Source: Desulfurivibrio sp. (lineage in GTDB: Bacteria > Desulfobacterota > Desulfobulbia > Desulfobulbales > Desulfurivibrionaceae). Taken from it: a stretch of 39,704 bases of DNA. Below the pieces are notes generated by a model that was given only the letters and a program-made list of their open reading frames with translations, did not search any database and was not told the DNA's origin. The DNA lies in the NCBI GenBank assembly GCA_013791995.1, contig VMSS01000024.1, positions 1 to 39,704 of the forward strand, given 5' to 3'. A program made the position numbers and the translations under genes. Positions 24,369 to 35,466 of this stretch are shown one piece after another. Numbering within the stretch: position 1 is the first letter of the stretch; each line of letters begins with the position of its first letter.

Positions 24369-25451
24369 ATGCTGAAACTTGTTAAAACCACCTCGCGGAA
24401 AGCAGGACTCCCTCCGGGCAGCCCTGTATTCATCGGCGAAAAAGTCACTGAAACATTCGGCTTGGACATGGTCGATTACGATGCCGAATCCCTTTCCCTC
24501 AGCACCCCGGTCCGGCTTGACGAGTTCCACCAACTGAAAGAAACCCCCAGCAATACCTGGATCAGGGTCCATGGCCTGCACGACGCCGAGGCGGTGGACA
24601 CGTTCTGCCTCCGATTCGGCCTGCATCCCCTGACCATCGAGGATATTCTCCATACCGGGCAGCGTCCGAAGATTGATCATTACGACGACTACCTTTTCCT
24701 GGTTATCAACCTGATCAAGTACGACGACACATCCAGAGAGATGAACATGGAGCAGATCAGTTTCGTACTTGGCCCCAGGTACCTGATCACTTTTCACGAA
24801 AAGGACGATGATATTTTTGACGTTGTCCTGGACCGCCTCCAAAGCAATAAGGGGCGCAGCCGCAAAATGGGAGTTGACTACCTGTTGTATTCCCTGCTGG
24901 ACAGAGTGGTGGACAACTTTTTTTCCGTACTCGAAAAAATCGGCGAGGAGATCGAGGAGTTGGAAGAGGAACTGATTGCCGAGCCTTCCCCGGAAACCCT
25001 GCAATCCATTCACGCCCTGAAACGGGAGATGATCCTGCTTCGCAAATCGGTCTGGCCGCTGCGGGAGGTCATCAACGGGCTGCAGCGGGACGAGACCGCG
25101 TTTCTGGGGGACTCAATCCGGGTCTACCTCAAGGATCTTTACGATCATACCATCCAGGTGCTTGACACGGTGGAGACCTTTCGAGATATCATCTCCGGCA
25201 TGATAGACATCTACCTTTCCTCGGTGAGCAACCGCATGAATGAAGTAATGAAGGTGCTGACCATCTTCGCGGTGATCTTCATCCCCCTCACCTTCATTGC
25301 CGGTTTGTACGGCATGAATTTCAACACCAGCCAAAGCCCCTTCAACATGCCTGAGCTGAACTGGTACTTCGGCTACCCCTTTGCCCTTTTTCTGATGGCC
25401 GCGACAGCCAGTGCCATGCTTTTTTATTTCAAAAAGAAGAAATGGTTCTGA
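24369..25451 (+). CDS. corA: CorA-type Mg2+/Co2+ transporter
   Basis: 360 residues. It has a large cytoplasmic N-terminal domain with long acidic helices (IGEEIEELEEELIAEPS), then two membrane helices near the C-terminus. The signature YGMNFN (about 318-323) is in the loop after the first helix, and a basic KKKKWF tail ends the protein. The pentameric channel admits Mg2+ at the inner membrane. It is a single gene; upstream sequence (24092-24368) shows no clear riboswitch to my eye. Confidence 0.94.
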   Translation: MLKLVKTTSRKAGLPPGSPVFIGEKVTETFGLDMVDYDAESLSLSTPVRLDEFHQLKETPSNTWIRVHGLHDAEAVDTFCLRFGLHPLTIEDILHTGQRPKIDHYDDYLFLVINLIKYDDTSREMNMEQISFVLGPRYLITFHEKDDDIFDVVLDRLQSNKGRSRKMGVDYLLYSLLDRVVDNFFSVLEKIGEEIEELEEELIAEPSPETLQSIHALKREMILLRKSVWPLREVINGLQRDETAFLGDSIRVYLKDLYDHTIQVLDTVETFRDIISGMIDIYLSSVSNRMNEVMKVLTIFAVIFIPLTFIAGLYGMNFNTSQSPFNMPELNWYFGYPFALFLMAATASAMLFYFKKKKWF

Positions 25452-25548
25452 TAAAACCGCAAGCCGGGCAACCCCTTTTCAAGATACCCCGAGAGGGGTT
25501 GGTAAGGACAACACCATTTCCCCTCCGGTTTTTCTGGGAGAAATACCC

Positions 25549-25602
25549 TTGCTCCCGAGCCATTCCTCTGTGATATAATTATGCAAGTACCACGGTACTT
25601 GC
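25549..25602 (+). promoter_or_regulatory. promoter with palindromic operator for the efflux operon
   Basis: TTGCTC (25549-25554) and TATAAT (25574-25579) are 19 bp apart. Right after the -10 box lies a perfect dyad GCAAGTACC-AC-GGTACTTGC (25583-25602), which would cover the start of transcription. This is where a repressor would sit. The efflux genes begin about 140 bp on. No regulator gene is adjacent. Confidence 0.55.
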
Positions 25603-25740
25603 TCAGAGTCCTTCCCCTGTGACCAAGAGAACAAAAAAAATGTGGCGGATAATTCGGTTTGTAATTATATAATTAAATACTGAATATCAAGCAACTGGAT
25701 CTCTTTTCTTGAACCGTTACAAGAAACAGGCCGCGCAACC

Positions 25741-27171
25741 ATGCCCCACCAAACATCACATATCGAAAACACCGGGCGACTCTTTGCTATCCTGCGAAAA
25801 GTTGCCCTCATCACTGTATGCTGTCTGCTTCCTGCCGGTTTTTCCCATGGTGCCGAAGCCAAGGATGCCACGGCAACGCCTGAGGCATGGACGATTCGCA
25901 ATGCTGTACGTTTTGCGGCGCGCAACAACCCGGACAGCCGAATGGCCCGAAGCCGGATCGAGGCTGCCCAGGCTGCTATCACCATGGAAAAATCCTCGTT
26001 TTACCCAAGACTTGACCTGAACTCCCGCTACGAGCAGACCACCAATCCAATGTATTCATCCGGCAACATCTTGAATCAGGGGGTCTTCAACAACACCATC
26101 GACTTTAACAATCCGGGCCGGACAGACACCCTGAACACGGGGATTCAGCTTGGCTACCGTTTTTTTAACGGAGGCCGCGATCTGGCGGGGTTAAAAGCCG
26201 CCGAAGCCCAGGCTGTATCTTCAAAAATGGAACTTGCCGCAGTCCAGGCCCAGCTTACCTTTGAAGTGGTCCGCTCCTTTCATCTCATCATTCAGGCGGA
26301 AGAATTTACCAAGGCCCATCAAGCCGCGCTGGAAGCAATCAGCGCTTCGCTGAAGGTGGCACAAGCCCGTTACCAGGAAGGCGTTCTCTTAAAAGCCGAC
26401 CTCCTCGACCTGGAAGTGCAACAGTCTAAGGCTCAGGAGAACCTGAGCCGAACCAGGCACAATCTGGAAATAAGCCGTAATATATTCCTCAGCCTGCTTG
26501 GGCTTACCGATGGCCCAGTGATCCTCGACCAGGCGCAGGGCTGCGTTCAGGAGATTCCGCAATCCGTTGACCATGATCAACGGCATGAAATCAAAAGCAT
26601 GGAGGCCCTGATCCAGGCAGCCAAAGCCAGGGTTCGTCAGGCCGAATCCGGCTATTATCCCTCCCTTGATGGGTATGCCGGATACGACGTTGACAAGGGA
26701 TATGTTACGGACGGTTCCGGCGACTCGTGGCAGGCCGGAGTCAAATTGCAGTTCAACCTTTCCGAGGGAGGGAGAACCTCGGCTGAAATTGCCAAGGCCT
26801 CCGCCATGCTTGCCGAGACACAGGAACGAAAACGCAAAACCGAGCTGGCCATCTCCCTGGAGGTAAAGCAGGCTGAGTTTGCCTTGCAAGACGCAAGTCA
26901 ACGTTTACAGGTTACAGAAAAAAGCGTGGCCCAAGCACAGGAAAGCGCCCGCATCAACCGGCTGCGCTTCACGGAAGGAACGCTGCTTTCCTCCGACCTC
27001 ATCGAGGTGGAAAACCGTCTGACCGATGCCCGGGTGCGACGCATTGTGGCTGAAATCTCCCAGCGCATTGCCATTGCAGACCTGCGGCGCGCTCTGGGCC
27101 TGGACCAGTTCCCGGAAACATCAGACGAATCCCAGCCCCTCCAACCCGAAGACACCCTGGCTTCCAACTGA
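25741..27171 (+). CDS. TolC-family outer membrane efflux protein
   Basis: 476 residues. A long N-terminal region with a signal sequence (about 18-40, VALITVCCLLPAGFSHG) precedes the mature start near EAKDATATPEAW. The typical TolC repeats follow: AVRFAARNNPDSRMARSRIEAAQAAI, YQEGVLLKADLLDLEVQQSKAQ and, in the second half, RFTEGTLLSSDLIEVENRLTDAR. It forms the trimeric outer membrane channel of a tripartite pump. The gene is followed at 19 bp by the adapter gene and then by the RND gene. Confidence 0.92.
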   Translation: MPHQTSHIENTGRLFAILRKVALITVCCLLPAGFSHGAEAKDATATPEAWTIRNAVRFAARNNPDSRMARSRIEAAQAAITMEKSSFYPRLDLNSRYEQTTNPMYSSGNILNQGVFNNTIDFNNPGRTDTLNTGIQLGYRFFNGGRDLAGLKAAEAQAVSSKMELAAVQAQLTFEVVRSFHLIIQAEEFTKAHQAALEAISASLKVAQARYQEGVLLKADLLDLEVQQSKAQENLSRTRHNLEISRNIFLSLLGLTDGPVILDQAQGCVQEIPQSVDHDQRHEIKSMEALIQAAKARVRQAESGYYPSLDGYAGYDVDKGYVTDGSGDSWQAGVKLQFNLSEGGRTSAEIAKASAMLAETQERKRKTELAISLEVKQAEFALQDASQRLQVTEKSVAQAQESARINRLRFTEGTLLSSDLIEVENRLTDARVRRIVAEISQRIAIADLRRALGLDQFPETSDESQPLQPEDTLASN

Positions 27172-27190
27172 GCCCAGAACAGGAGAATCC

Positions 27191-28225
27191 ATGACGCACA
27201 AACCCCTCCTTTCCATACTTCTCGTCTGCTTGTTCTTCCTCGTTGCCGGCTGCAAAGACCCTGCCCACACCGACGCGACAAAACAAACCCTCCCTGCTGC
27301 TGAAGTGCGTGTGCTCACCGTGACCAGCCATGCGGCGCCGCGCCAAAACGAAGTGTCCGGCGCCGTAGAGGCGATCCAGAGAGCGACCATCGGCGCCAAG
27401 ATAAGCGGGGCGGTCGAGGAACTTCCCGTGACTGTGGGTTCAACAGTAAAAAAAGGTGCGCTTCTGGTCAAAATCAACGCCGGAGAGTTCCCGGCCCGGC
27501 TGTCCCAAGCTGAAACACGACTCGCCCAGGCACAAAGAAATTATGAACGTGAAAAGCGATTACTGGAAAAAGACGCCTCAACCAGGGAAACAGTCAAGAC
27601 CCTTGAAGATGCCTACCGGGTTGCAGAGGCCGGTGTACGCGAAGCAAGATCCATACTCGGCTACACCATGATCACCGCGCCATTTGCCGGAATCATCTCC
27701 CAGAAAATGATCAACGCCGGGGACCTGACCACCCCGGGAATGTCTCTTCTGGTTCTGGAAAATATCGATCGCTTGCAGGTTGTTGCCGCTGCTCCGGAAG
27801 GATTGGCTCTTAAAACCAAGAAGGGAGACACCCTTGTGGTGAATGTCCCGGCCGCTGAATTTTCCAGAACAGGAACCGTGACCGAGATCAGTCCGGCTGC
27901 GGACACCGCCTCGCGAACCTCCCTGGTGAAAATTCGGATCGATACCGATGCCGGTTTACGGCCAGGACAGTTTGCGCGGGTGGCCTTCCCAGGCGCTGCT
28001 GATGTCAAAACCTTCTTGGTGCCGGAAACTGCGCTTTCCCACTTCGGACAGATGGAGCGGGTTTTTGTAGCGCACAACGGCACGGTCCAATTACGCTTGG
28101 TACGTAGCGGAGTAAACCTGGAAGGCATGGTGGAGATTCTTACCGGTCTCAATCCCGGAGAGCAGGTCGTGGTCGAAGGCGGCGAACGACTTGTTGACGG
28201 ACAACCAGTTCGCATCGTGCCGTGA
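27191..28225 (+). CDS. RND efflux periplasmic adapter (membrane fusion) lipoprotein
   Basis: 344 residues from an ATG with AGGAG five bases upstream. The signal peptide ends in the lipobox LVAGC, so Cys is lipid-modified. It has the HlyD/AcrA layout: barrel-sandwich halves around [19 protein letters not shown] and [18 protein letters not shown], an alpha-hairpin between them ([19 protein letters not shown]), then a beta-barrel and a membrane-proximal domain. It links the RND pump to the TolC-like channel. The stop overlaps the pump start by one base (TGATG), showing translational coupling. Confidence 0.93.
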   Translation: MTHKPLLSILLVCLFFLVAGCKDPAHTDATKQTLPAAEVRVLTVTSHAAPRQNEVSGAVEAIQRATIGAKISGAVEELPVTVGSTVKKGALLVKINAGEFPARLSQAETRLAQAQRNYEREKRLLEKDASTRETVKTLEDAYRVAEAGVREARSILGYTMITAPFAGIISQKMINAGDLTTPGMSLLVLENIDRLQVVAAAPEGLALKTKKGDTLVVNVPAAEFSRTGTVTEISPAADTASRTSLVKIRIDTDAGLRPGQFARVAFPGAADVKTFLVPETALSHFGQMERVFVAHNGTVQLRLVRSGVNLEGMVEILTGLNPGEQVVVEGGERLVDGQPVRIVP

Positions 28226-31200
28226 TGAACCAGTCCCCAAGCAAACAACCCGGCTTTGCCGGCAGACTCGCCTCGATTTTTATTGAGTCCAGACTGACCA
28301 TCATCATGATCATCGCCTCGCTCCTTCTCGGCATCATGGCCGTTGCCATGCTGCCAAGGGAGGAAGAGCCGCAGATCAAGGTCCCGATGATCGACGTTAT
28401 GGTCTCAATGCCCGGCGCCACCCCAAAGGAAGTGGAAAAACAGGTTTCCATCCCCATGGAAAAGCTCCTCTACGAGCTGCCCGGGGTGGAATATATCTAT
28501 ACCACCTCCATGCCGGGCCAATGCCTGCTCATCACCCGTTTCTATGTCGGCGAGAAGATGGAAGACGCCATCGTCCGTCTCAACCAGAAGCTGGCCACCA
28601 ATTTCGACCGCATTCCCCATGGCGTACTGCCGCCGCTGGTCAAGCCGCACACCATTGACGATGTGCCTGTACTCGCCCTGACCTTGCACAGCCCGCACTA
28701 TGACCACTACACCCTGCGGCGCCTTGTCGTCCAAATCGACGACGCGGTCAAAAATATCCACGAGGTGGCCGAGACCAAGCTCATCGGCGGCGCCCGGCGC
28801 CAGGTACGGGTGCTCTTCGATCCTGCCAGACTTGCCTCCCGTCGGCTGACCGCGCCCGAAATCATTCCCAAACTGCAGCAAGCCAACCGGCAATCATACT
28901 CCGGCACCCTGCAGTCCCTGAACACGGAAGTTCTATTGCAAACCGGGCAGTTTCTCGCCTCAGCCAAAGAGATCGGCCGTATTGTCGTTGGCGTTCACAC
29001 CGGCAAACCGGTGTATCTTGCCGAGGTCGCCGAGGTGATCGACGGCCCGGAAGAGGTGACCAACTATGTGCTCTTCGGCCAGGGAAAAGGCCACGCGGAA
29101 GAAACGGCGGTGACTCTTTCGGTTGCAAAGCGGCCGGGTGCCAACGCCGTGCAGGTAGTGGAAACGGTTCTGGCCAAAATCGACTCCCTCAAGGGCACCC
29201 TGATCCCCAACGACGTCACCGTCAGCGTGACCAGGAACTACGGCGAAACTGCTGCGGAAAAATCCAATGAACTGTTGCTGCACATGGGAATTGCCGTTTT
29301 CGGCGTAACCCTGCTCATCCTCTTCTTCCTGGGCTGGCGGGAGTCGATCATTGTCATCCTCGCCATCCCCTCGACCCTGGCGCTGACCCTGCTGCTTTTC
29401 TACCTCTACGGCTACACCCTGAACCGTATCACCCTGTTCGCCCTGATCTTCTCCATCGGCATTCTGGTGGATGACGCCATCGTGGTGGTGGAAAACATCG
29501 TCCGCCACCTCCGGCTCCCTTCAAACACACGAAAACCGCTGCTCACCATCGCCATCGAGGCGGTAAACGAGGTGGGAAACCCGACCATTCTCGCCACCTG
29601 GGCGGTAATCGCCGCCATTCTGCCCATGGCCTTTGTCGGCGGACTGATGGGCCCCTACATGCGGCCGATCCCCATCGGTTCCTCCGCAGCGATGATCTTT
29701 TCGCTGATCATCGCCTTCACTGTTACGCCCTGGGCCGCGGTCCGGGTACTGAAAAAAAATTGCTCCCCAGCGGAGTGTTCCCTCGAGGCAAACGAAACAG
29801 AGCAGCAAGACCACCAGGACCACGCCCCGGATGATTTTTTCACCCGCCTGTATCACCGGGCCATGGACCCGCTCCTTACCCAGGCCCGTTGGCGGCTCGT
29901 CTTTTTCCTGAGCATTATCGCCCTGCTTCTGGGCTCGTGTTCCATGTTCTATTTCGGGATGGTCAAGGTCAAGATGCTGCCCTTTGACAACAAGAGCGAG
30001 TTCCAGATTATTCTGGATATGCCCGAAGGCTCCCCCCTGGAAGCAACCACCCGGGCAGCCAGGGAAATGGCCGCAGTCGTCGGCCAAGAACCGGAGGTGG
30101 TCAACTACCAAGTATACGCCGGGGCTGCCTCGCCATACAACTTCAACGGCTTGGTCCGCCATTACTACCTGCGCAATAGCGCTCACCTGGCGGATATCCA
30201 GATCAATCTGTTGCCCAAGAGCGAGCGTAAAGCCCAGAGCCACGAGATTGCAAAACGCATCCGGCCTCAGGTGACGGCCATTGCTGAAAAATACGGAGCT
30301 GCCGTGGTTGTAGCCGAAGTCCCGCCGGGACCTCCGGTGCTGCAAACCCTGGTTGCCGAGATTTACGGGCAAACCGATGATCAGCGAGTGAAGTTGGCCG
30401 CCAGGGTCAAGGATCTTCTGACTGCCACGGAAGGAGTTGTCGATGTGGACTGGTTCCGGGAGACGGAACGGCTCAAGACCGTCATTACGGTCAACACGGA
30501 AAAAGCAGCCCTCAACGGTATTTCCGAAGGCGAGATCAATCAAACCGTCGATCTGGCGGTCAAGGGGTTGGACATCTCCCTTTTCCATCAGCCCCAGGAC
30601 AAGGAAGGGATCAGCATTGTGCTCGAACTGCCCCGGGCGCAGCGGGCACGGATCGAAAACATTTTAAACATCCAGCTCCGCTCCGGCCTGAACCCGTCCG
30701 GACCGCTGGTACCCCTGCGGGAACTGGTCACGGTCAGCCAAACGCCCGTTGATCAGCCCATCTACCGGAAAAATCTCAAGCCGGTTATCTATGTGACAGG
30801 CGATGTGGCAGGGGCCACGGAAAGCCCGGTATACGCCATTTTCGCCCTGAACAAAAAACTTGCCGAAATTGATGGCCGGGAATACGGGGGAGAGCAAAAA
30901 GCCATCACGATTTACAATCTCAAACAGCCCTTTTCCGAACTGGAACCGGCCATCAAATGGGACGGAGAGTGGCACATCACCCTGGAGGTCTTCCGGGATC
31001 TGGGACTTGCCTTCTGCGTGGTGATGATCCTCATTTACATGCTCATGGTGGGCTGGTTCAAGGATTACACCGTACCGTTGGTGGTGATGGCGGCCATCCC
31101 CTTTTCGCTGATCGGCATTCTTCCTGCTCACTGGGGCTTCGGTGCCTTCTTCACCGCCACCTCCATGATCGGTTTCATGGCCGGAGCCGGGATCGTGGTG

Positions 31201-31512
31201 CGCAACTCCATTATCCTCGTGGATTTCATCGAGTTGCGCATCAGCCACGGCCTGCCGCTTAAGGAAGCAGTGGTGGAAGCCGGAGCGATCCGTTTCCGGC
31301 CCATGCTCCTTACCGCCCTGGCCGTGGTGGTGGGGGCCTCGGTGATCCTTGCCGACCCGATCTTCCAGGGGCTCGCCATCTCGCTGATGTTCGGGGAAAT
31401 CGCCTCGCTTCTGATCAGCCGCATGGCGGTGCCGGTCCTCTACTTCATGCTGCGCAAGCACCGGCATGCATCAACGAATGCGGCACACGAGATTGTCGCA
31501 GAAAAACCATAA
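28225..31512 (+). CDS. RND-family inner membrane efflux transporter
   Basis: 1095 residues. It has twelve predicted membrane helices and two large periplasmic loops as in AcrB/MdtB/CusA-type pumps. The proton-relay acidic pair is in [14 protein letters not shown] (helix 4). The first helix is followed by [23 protein letters not shown] cytoplasmic insertion near 513-540 is rich in Glu, Gln, Asp and His ([16 protein letters not shown]). It uses the proton gradient to drive export of drugs or other compounds; no CusA-type Met cluster is obvious, so I do not name a substrate. The 3' end of the operon carries only a weak hairpin. Confidence 0.93.
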   Translation: MNQSPSKQPGFAGRLASIFIESRLTIIMIIASLLLGIMAVAMLPREEEPQIKVPMIDVMVSMPGATPKEVEKQVSIPMEKLLYELPGVEYIYTTSMPGQCLLITRFYVGEKMEDAIVRLNQKLATNFDRIPHGVLPPLVKPHTIDDVPVLALTLHSPHYDHYTLRRLVVQIDDAVKNIHEVAETKLIGGARRQVRVLFDPARLASRRLTAPEIIPKLQQANRQSYSGTLQSLNTEVLLQTGQFLASAKEIGRIVVGVHTGKPVYLAEVAEVIDGPEEVTNYVLFGQGKGHAEETAVTLSVAKRPGANAVQVVETVLAKIDSLKGTLIPNDVTVSVTRNYGETAAEKSNELLLHMGIAVFGVTLLILFFLGWRESIIVILAIPSTLALTLLLFYLYGYTLNRITLFALIFSIGILVDDAIVVVENIVRHLRLPSNTRKPLLTIAIEAVNEVGNPTILATWAVIAAILPMAFVGGLMGPYMRPIPIGSSAAMIFSLIIAFTVTPWAAVRVLKKNCSPAECSLEANETEQQDHQDHAPDDFFTRLYHRAMDPLLTQARWRLVFFLSIIALLLGSCSMFYFGMVKVKMLPFDNKSEFQIILDMPEGSPLEATTRAAREMAAVVGQEPEVVNYQVYAGAASPYNFNGLVRHYYLRNSAHLADIQINLLPKSERKAQSHEIAKRIRPQVTAIAEKYGAAVVVAEVPPGPPVLQTLVAEIYGQTDDQRVKLAARVKDLLTATEGVVDVDWFRETERLKTVITVNTEKAALNGISEGEINQTVDLAVKGLDISLFHQPQDKEGISIVLELPRAQRARIENILNIQLRSGLNPSGPLVPLRELVTVSQTPVDQPIYRKNLKPVIYVTGDVAGATESPVYAIFALNKKLAEIDGREYGGEQKAITIYNLKQPFSELEPAIKWDGEWHITLEVFRDLGLAFCVVMILIYMLMVGWFKDYTVPLVVMAAIPFSLIGILPAHWGFGAFFTATSMIGFMAGAGIVVRNSIILVDFIELRISHGLPLKEAVVEAGAIRFRPMLLTALAVVVGASVILADPIFQGLAISLMFGEIASLLISRMAVPVLYFMLRKHRHASTNAAHEIVAEKP

Positions 31513-31905
31513 CTCATTATCCGCCTTGAAAAAAACGGCTACGGCGGATTCCTTTACTCTGAAATGCGTTTCTACCTGTTCAGATCTTTGGCTTTGGCCT
31601 TGTGGGTTTTCTGGCCGGATGGCTGCTTGCCTGTACCTTGGTCATCATCGTAACCCTGTGCTCTGTGAATCAAACCGGGTAGTTTTTTTTGCCCGACTAT
31701 CGGAAAAATCTTTTTTTTTGCAGGCATACACGACAATCTTCGGTATAATTTTTACTGGCAAATACCTCTGATTTCTGGTATCGGGGCAGTGCAGGATTTG
31801 ATTCGTCCGGCTCCCGCAAATTCAAAGGGTTACAGACACCGGCGCCGCACGCACAACGGTGTGGGCTGCTTCTACCAATACGTCCACTCTATAACGGAGG
31901 AGATC
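31513..31905. other. 393-bp gap between the efflux and phosphate operons
   Basis: No gene is seen. A hairpin ATCCGCC/GGCGGAT (31519-31525 and 31543-31549) just after the RND stop lacks a T tract and is at most a weak terminator. A TATAAT at 31744-31749 with TTGCAG 20 bp upstream is a possible promoter for pstS. I could not find a convincing pair of Pho-box repeats at the -35 position. Confidence 0.4.
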
Positions 31906-32766
31906 ATGAAAAAAATTGCCCTGGCTCTTGGCCTGCTGCTCGTGACGGCAATAACCGGTTGCGACTCCGGTCCCTCGCAGCAATCCACACCCGTCCAGTC
32001 CGTGTCCATTAAGGGCTCCGACACCATGGTCCATCTGGTCAGTTCCTGGACGGAAGAATTCATGAAAGCCCATGCCGATGTTGACATTTCCGTTACCGGT
32101 GGTGGCTCCGGCACAGGCATTGCCGCCCTAATCAACGGCACCACCGATATTTGCGCGGCCTCAAGAGGCATGAAGGAAAAAGAACTAAAACTTGCCAAGG
32201 AAAACAACATTTTCCCCCTGGAAATCTCGGTGGCCCGTGATGGCATAGTCTTGATCGTACACCCGGAAAACCCGGTGAACAGCCTGACCATCGACCAGCT
32301 GCGGTTGATCTATACTGGCAAAGTAACCAACTGGAAGGAAGTCGGCGGCGCTGATACCCCCATCCTTCTCTTATCCCGCGAGTCCAGCTCCGGCACCTTT
32401 GTTTTCTTCCAGGAACATGTTTTAAACAAAGAGGATTTCAGTTCCTCCGCCCGGTTGCTGCCCGGCACCTCGGCGCTGGTGCAGTCCGTGGCTGCCGACC
32501 ACGGGGCCATCGCCTATGTGGGCTTGGGTTTTGCCGCTGAAGCACAAGGCTCGGTGAAAACGCTTGGAGTGCAGGCCAATGATCAGGCCGGACCAGTGGT
32601 CCCCAGCGAAGAAACTGTCCGTTCCGGGGCCTACGCTGTTTCCCGCCCCCTTTTCTTCTACACCAACGGTGAGCCAAAGGATGCAACGAAACAGTTCATC
32701 GACTTCTGCCTGAGTCCGGCAGGGCAAAAGACTGTGAGAGAAACGGGATATGTCCCGGTCTCGTAA
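31906..32766 (+). CDS. pstS: phosphate ABC transporter substrate-binding lipoprotein
   Basis: 286 residues from an ATG with GGAGG five bases upstream; the frame further upstream to 31789 is not needed. The signal peptide ends in AITGC, a lipobox. The mature protein has the PstS-type phosphate-binding pattern: IKGSDTMVHL, TGGGSGTGIAAL and SRESSSGTFVFFQEHVL. It captures phosphate in the periplasm and delivers it to PstCA. Its stop overlaps pstC by 17 bp. Confidence 0.93.
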   Translation: MKKIALALGLLLVTAITGCDSGPSQQSTPVQSVSIKGSDTMVHLVSSWTEEFMKAHADVDISVTGGGSGTGIAALINGTTDICAASRGMKEKELKLAKENNIFPLEISVARDGIVLIVHPENPVNSLTIDQLRLIYTGKVTNWKEVGGADTPILLLSRESSSGTFVFFQEHVLNKEDFSSSARLLPGTSALVQSVAADHGAIAYVGLGFAAEAQGSVKTLGVQANDQAGPVVPSEETVRSGAYAVSRPLFFYTNGEPKDATKQFIDFCLSPAGQKTVRETGYVPVS

Positions 32767-33637
32767 ACTCTTCATAACCGACAAGCTGATGCGGCTGCTG
32801 CTGGTCAGCGCCGCCTCGGCCAGCGTCCTTATCGTTTGCCTGATTTTCCTCTTCCTGTTCAAAGAGGCCGGACCTTTTGCGCTTAAGCCAGGCTTGGAGA
32901 AGCTCTGGGACAGCCAGTGGATTCCGGTTTCCTTTCAGCAAGAGCATTTCGGCGTTGGGCCCCTGCTTTCCGGCTCCGCCCTGGTAACCGCTCTGGCCAT
33001 GCTGGTCACAGTGCCCATATCCGTGCTGGTGGCCATTTACATTGCGGAGATTGCCCGACCCGCCGAACGAGAATTCCTCAAGCCGTTTATTGAAATCCTG
33101 GCCAGCATCCCTTCCGTGGTTCTTGGCTTTTTTGGTTTGCTGGTGGTGGCGCCCTTCATCAAAACAGTTTTCGACCTCAGCACAGGCCTTACTGCCCTGA
33201 CCGGCGCCCTGCTCCTCTCGCTCATGGCCATTCCCACCATCATCTCTCTTTCCGAGGATGCTCTGGTCAGCGTGCCCTACTCCCTGAAAAACGCCTCCCT
33301 GGCCCTGGGCGCCAGCCACCTACAGACGATCTTCCGGGTTACCCTGCCCGCCGCGCTGCCGGGAATCGTGGCTGCGGTCATGCTGGGAATCGGCAGAGTT
33401 ATAGGGGAAACCATGGCCGTGCTGATGGTCACCGGCAATTCAGCCATTCTCACCATCTCCCCTCTGGCATCGGTGCGGACCATGACCGCCACCATCGCCG
33501 CGGAGATGGGCGAGGTTCCTTTTGGCAGCGTCCATTATCAGGCACTTTTCTGGATAGGAATTATCCTGCTGGTCATCACCTTTGGACTCAACATCGTTGC
33601 ACAGCGCGTGCTGAAAAAATACGGCATGATGAAATGA
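32750..33637 (+). CDS. pstC: phosphate ABC transporter permease PstC
   Basis: 295 residues, six membrane helices. The permease loop is EDALVSVPYSLKNASLALGASHLQTIFRV, the EAA-type contact with PstB; IGRVIGETMAVLMVTGN follows. It pairs with PstA to form the channel. The start at 32750 overlaps pstS; a Met fourteen codons on is an alternative start. A 118-bp gap to pstA contains a short hairpin CGCAGT/ACTGCG (33727-33741). Confidence 0.93.
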   Translation: MSRSRKLFITDKLMRLLLVSAASASVLIVCLIFLFLFKEAGPFALKPGLEKLWDSQWIPVSFQQEHFGVGPLLSGSALVTALAMLVTVPISVLVAIYIAEIARPAEREFLKPFIEILASIPSVVLGFFGLLVVAPFIKTVFDLSTGLTALTGALLLSLMAIPTIISLSEDALVSVPYSLKNASLALGASHLQTIFRVTLPAALPGIVAAVMLGIGRVIGETMAVLMVTGNSAILTISPLASVRTMTATIAAEMGEVPFGSVHYQALFWIGIILLVITFGLNIVAQRVLKKYGMMK

Positions 33638-33755
33638 AGACACTCGTGCAAGAAAAAATAAAAGCTACAGGGGTACTGAACGCCGGCAAAAAAAGCCGAG
33701 CCAGCACCGTCGGCGGAGCGGGTTTTCGCAGTCTCACTGCGTGCGAGGCCGACAA

Positions 33756-34604
33756 ATGAATAATACCGCTGACAAATTCATCCTTCTCTTCCTAAGGCTC
33801 ATCACCTACGCCATTGTTGTGGTAATCGGCTATATCCTGTTCGACATCATCAAAAACGGCATCTCGGCCCTCAACTGGCAGTTCGTCAGCAGCTTCCCAC
33901 GAAGAAGCGGGGCAGAGGGCGGCATTTTTCCGGCCATTATCGGCACCTTTTATCTGGTGGTGGGGACCATTGCCGTATCTCTCCCTCTGGGAATCGGCGG
34001 AGCGATCTATCTTGCTGAATATGCGGACCAGGGCAAGTTTAACAGCCTGGTCCGGTTGGCCATTATCACTCTGGCCGGGGTTCCCTCCATTGTCTTTGGC
34101 CTTTTCGGGCTTGGTGTTTTTGTGTTATTTTGTGGCTTCGGTCCCTCAATCCTGGCCGGCAGCCTGACTTTGGCCTGTATGGTCCTGCCCACTATTATCG
34201 TGGCCAGTGAAGAGTCGTTGCGTGCCGTACCCAAGGGATTTCGCGATGCAAGCCTGGCCTTGGGGGCCACCAAGTGGGAGATGATCCGCACCAACATCCT
34301 ACCCTATTCCATGTCCGGCATGATAACCGGCTCGATCCTTGGCATTGGCCGAGCAGCAGGAGAAACCGCCCCTATCCTCCTGACGGTTGCAGCTTTTTAT
34401 CTCCCCAGATTACCCAAATCTGTTTTTGATCAGGTCATGGCCCTACCGTACCATTTGTACATCCTTGCCACCCAACATCCGGAGGCGGACCGGATCAGAC
34501 ATATGCAATACGGAACAGCCCTGATTCTCCTCCTACTGGTTTTGGGCTTGAGCCTTGGCGCGATACTCATTCGAACACATTTCAGGAAAAAATTCCGATG
34601 GTAG
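33756..34604 (+). CDS. pstA: phosphate ABC transporter permease PstA
   Basis: 282 residues from the ATG at 33756, with GAGG nine bases upstream; an ATG five codons earlier is less likely. It has six membrane helices and the contact loop [46 protein letters not shown] is the PstA counterpart of the PstC motif. The stop overlaps the pstB start by 7 bp. Confidence 0.93.
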   Translation: MNNTADKFILLFLRLITYAIVVVIGYILFDIIKNGISALNWQFVSSFPRRSGAEGGIFPAIIGTFYLVVGTIAVSLPLGIGGAIYLAEYADQGKFNSLVRLAIITLAGVPSIVFGLFGLGVFVLFCGFGPSILAGSLTLACMVLPTIIVASEESLRAVPKGFRDASLALGATKWEMIRTNILPYSMSGMITGSILGIGRAAGETAPILLTVAAFYLPRLPKSVFDQVMALPYHLYILATQHPEADRIRHMQYGTALILLLLVLGLSLGAILIRTHFRKKFRW

Positions 34605-35382
34605 AACATTCGATTTATCCCAAAGACATGGAAATGGTCATCACCACCAACCAGGTCAACTTTTACTATGGTCCCACCCAGGCGCTTTTTGACATCTCGC
34701 TCCTGATTCCGGCCAAACAGGTCACGGCTCTGATCGGGCCATCCGGTTGCGGCAAGTCCACTTTTCTCAGATGCTTGAACCGGATGAACGACACCATCCC
34801 TCTCAGCCGGGTTATAGGAAACATTTTCATTAATCAGAAAAACATCTATGCCCCGGGCACGGATGTCGTGGAACTCCGCAAGGAGGTGGGAATGGTTTTC
34901 CAGAAATCAAACCCCTTTCCCAAGTCCATTTTCGACAACGTTGCATACGGCCCACGAATTCATGGCGAAAAAAATCACACCCGCCTCACGGAAATAGTGG
35001 AGCAAAGCCTGCGACAGGCCGCCATTTGGGACGAGGTCAAGGATCGCTTGCACGCCAATGCCATGGGGCTGTCCGGCGGACAGCAGCAGCGACTCTGCAT
35101 CGCCAGAGCCTTGGCCGTGGGGCCGAAATCCTGCTCATGGACGAGCCGGCTTCGGCCCTGGACCCAAAATCAACCACGCGGATCGAAGATCTGATCGGCG
35201 AACTGCGCACCAATTACACCATCGTCATCGTCACCCACAACATGCAGCAGGCAGCCCGAGTTTCCGATTACACCGCCTTTTTCTATGAAGGGGGCCTTAT
35301 TGAGTGTGATGCTACCCCGAAAATATTTACCAACCCGCAGCAAAAACAAACGGAAGATTATATAACCGGTCGCTTCGGTTGA
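34598..35382 (+). pseudogene. pstB: pstB, phosphate ABC transporter ATPase, interrupted by a one-base frameshift
   Basis: The first frame (34598 to about 35120) has Walker [10 protein letters not shown], the Q-loop [24 protein letters not shown] and the signature [18 protein letters not shown]. It then leaves frame and would stop at 35194. The rest continues in another frame: [19 protein letters not shown] (Walker B), [14 protein letters not shown] (H-loop) and an ending [10 protein letters not shown]. The switch falls in gggg at 35119-35122, where five G would restore a full PstB of about 261 residues. All essential motifs are intact on either side. Because pst genes around it are whole, a missing base in the sequence is as likely as a true mutation. 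Confidence 0.88.
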
Positions 35383-35466
35383 ACGTGGAATAAAGACTCT
35401 GCAACCAGGAAACAGCAAACATCACTATTTGGCAGTGCAACTGAACAGACAGGTGGAGTAAACGTC

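Noticed and set aside
29521-30588. Minus-strand ORF of 355 codons inside the RND transporter gene
   Set aside because: The plus strand encodes a complete RND pump with the adapter gene overlapping its start; the antisense product has no recognisable motif.
31720-31740. Possible Pho box before pstS
   Set aside because: Only one degenerate half resembles a Pho-box repeat; the second half does not match, so it cannot be supported.
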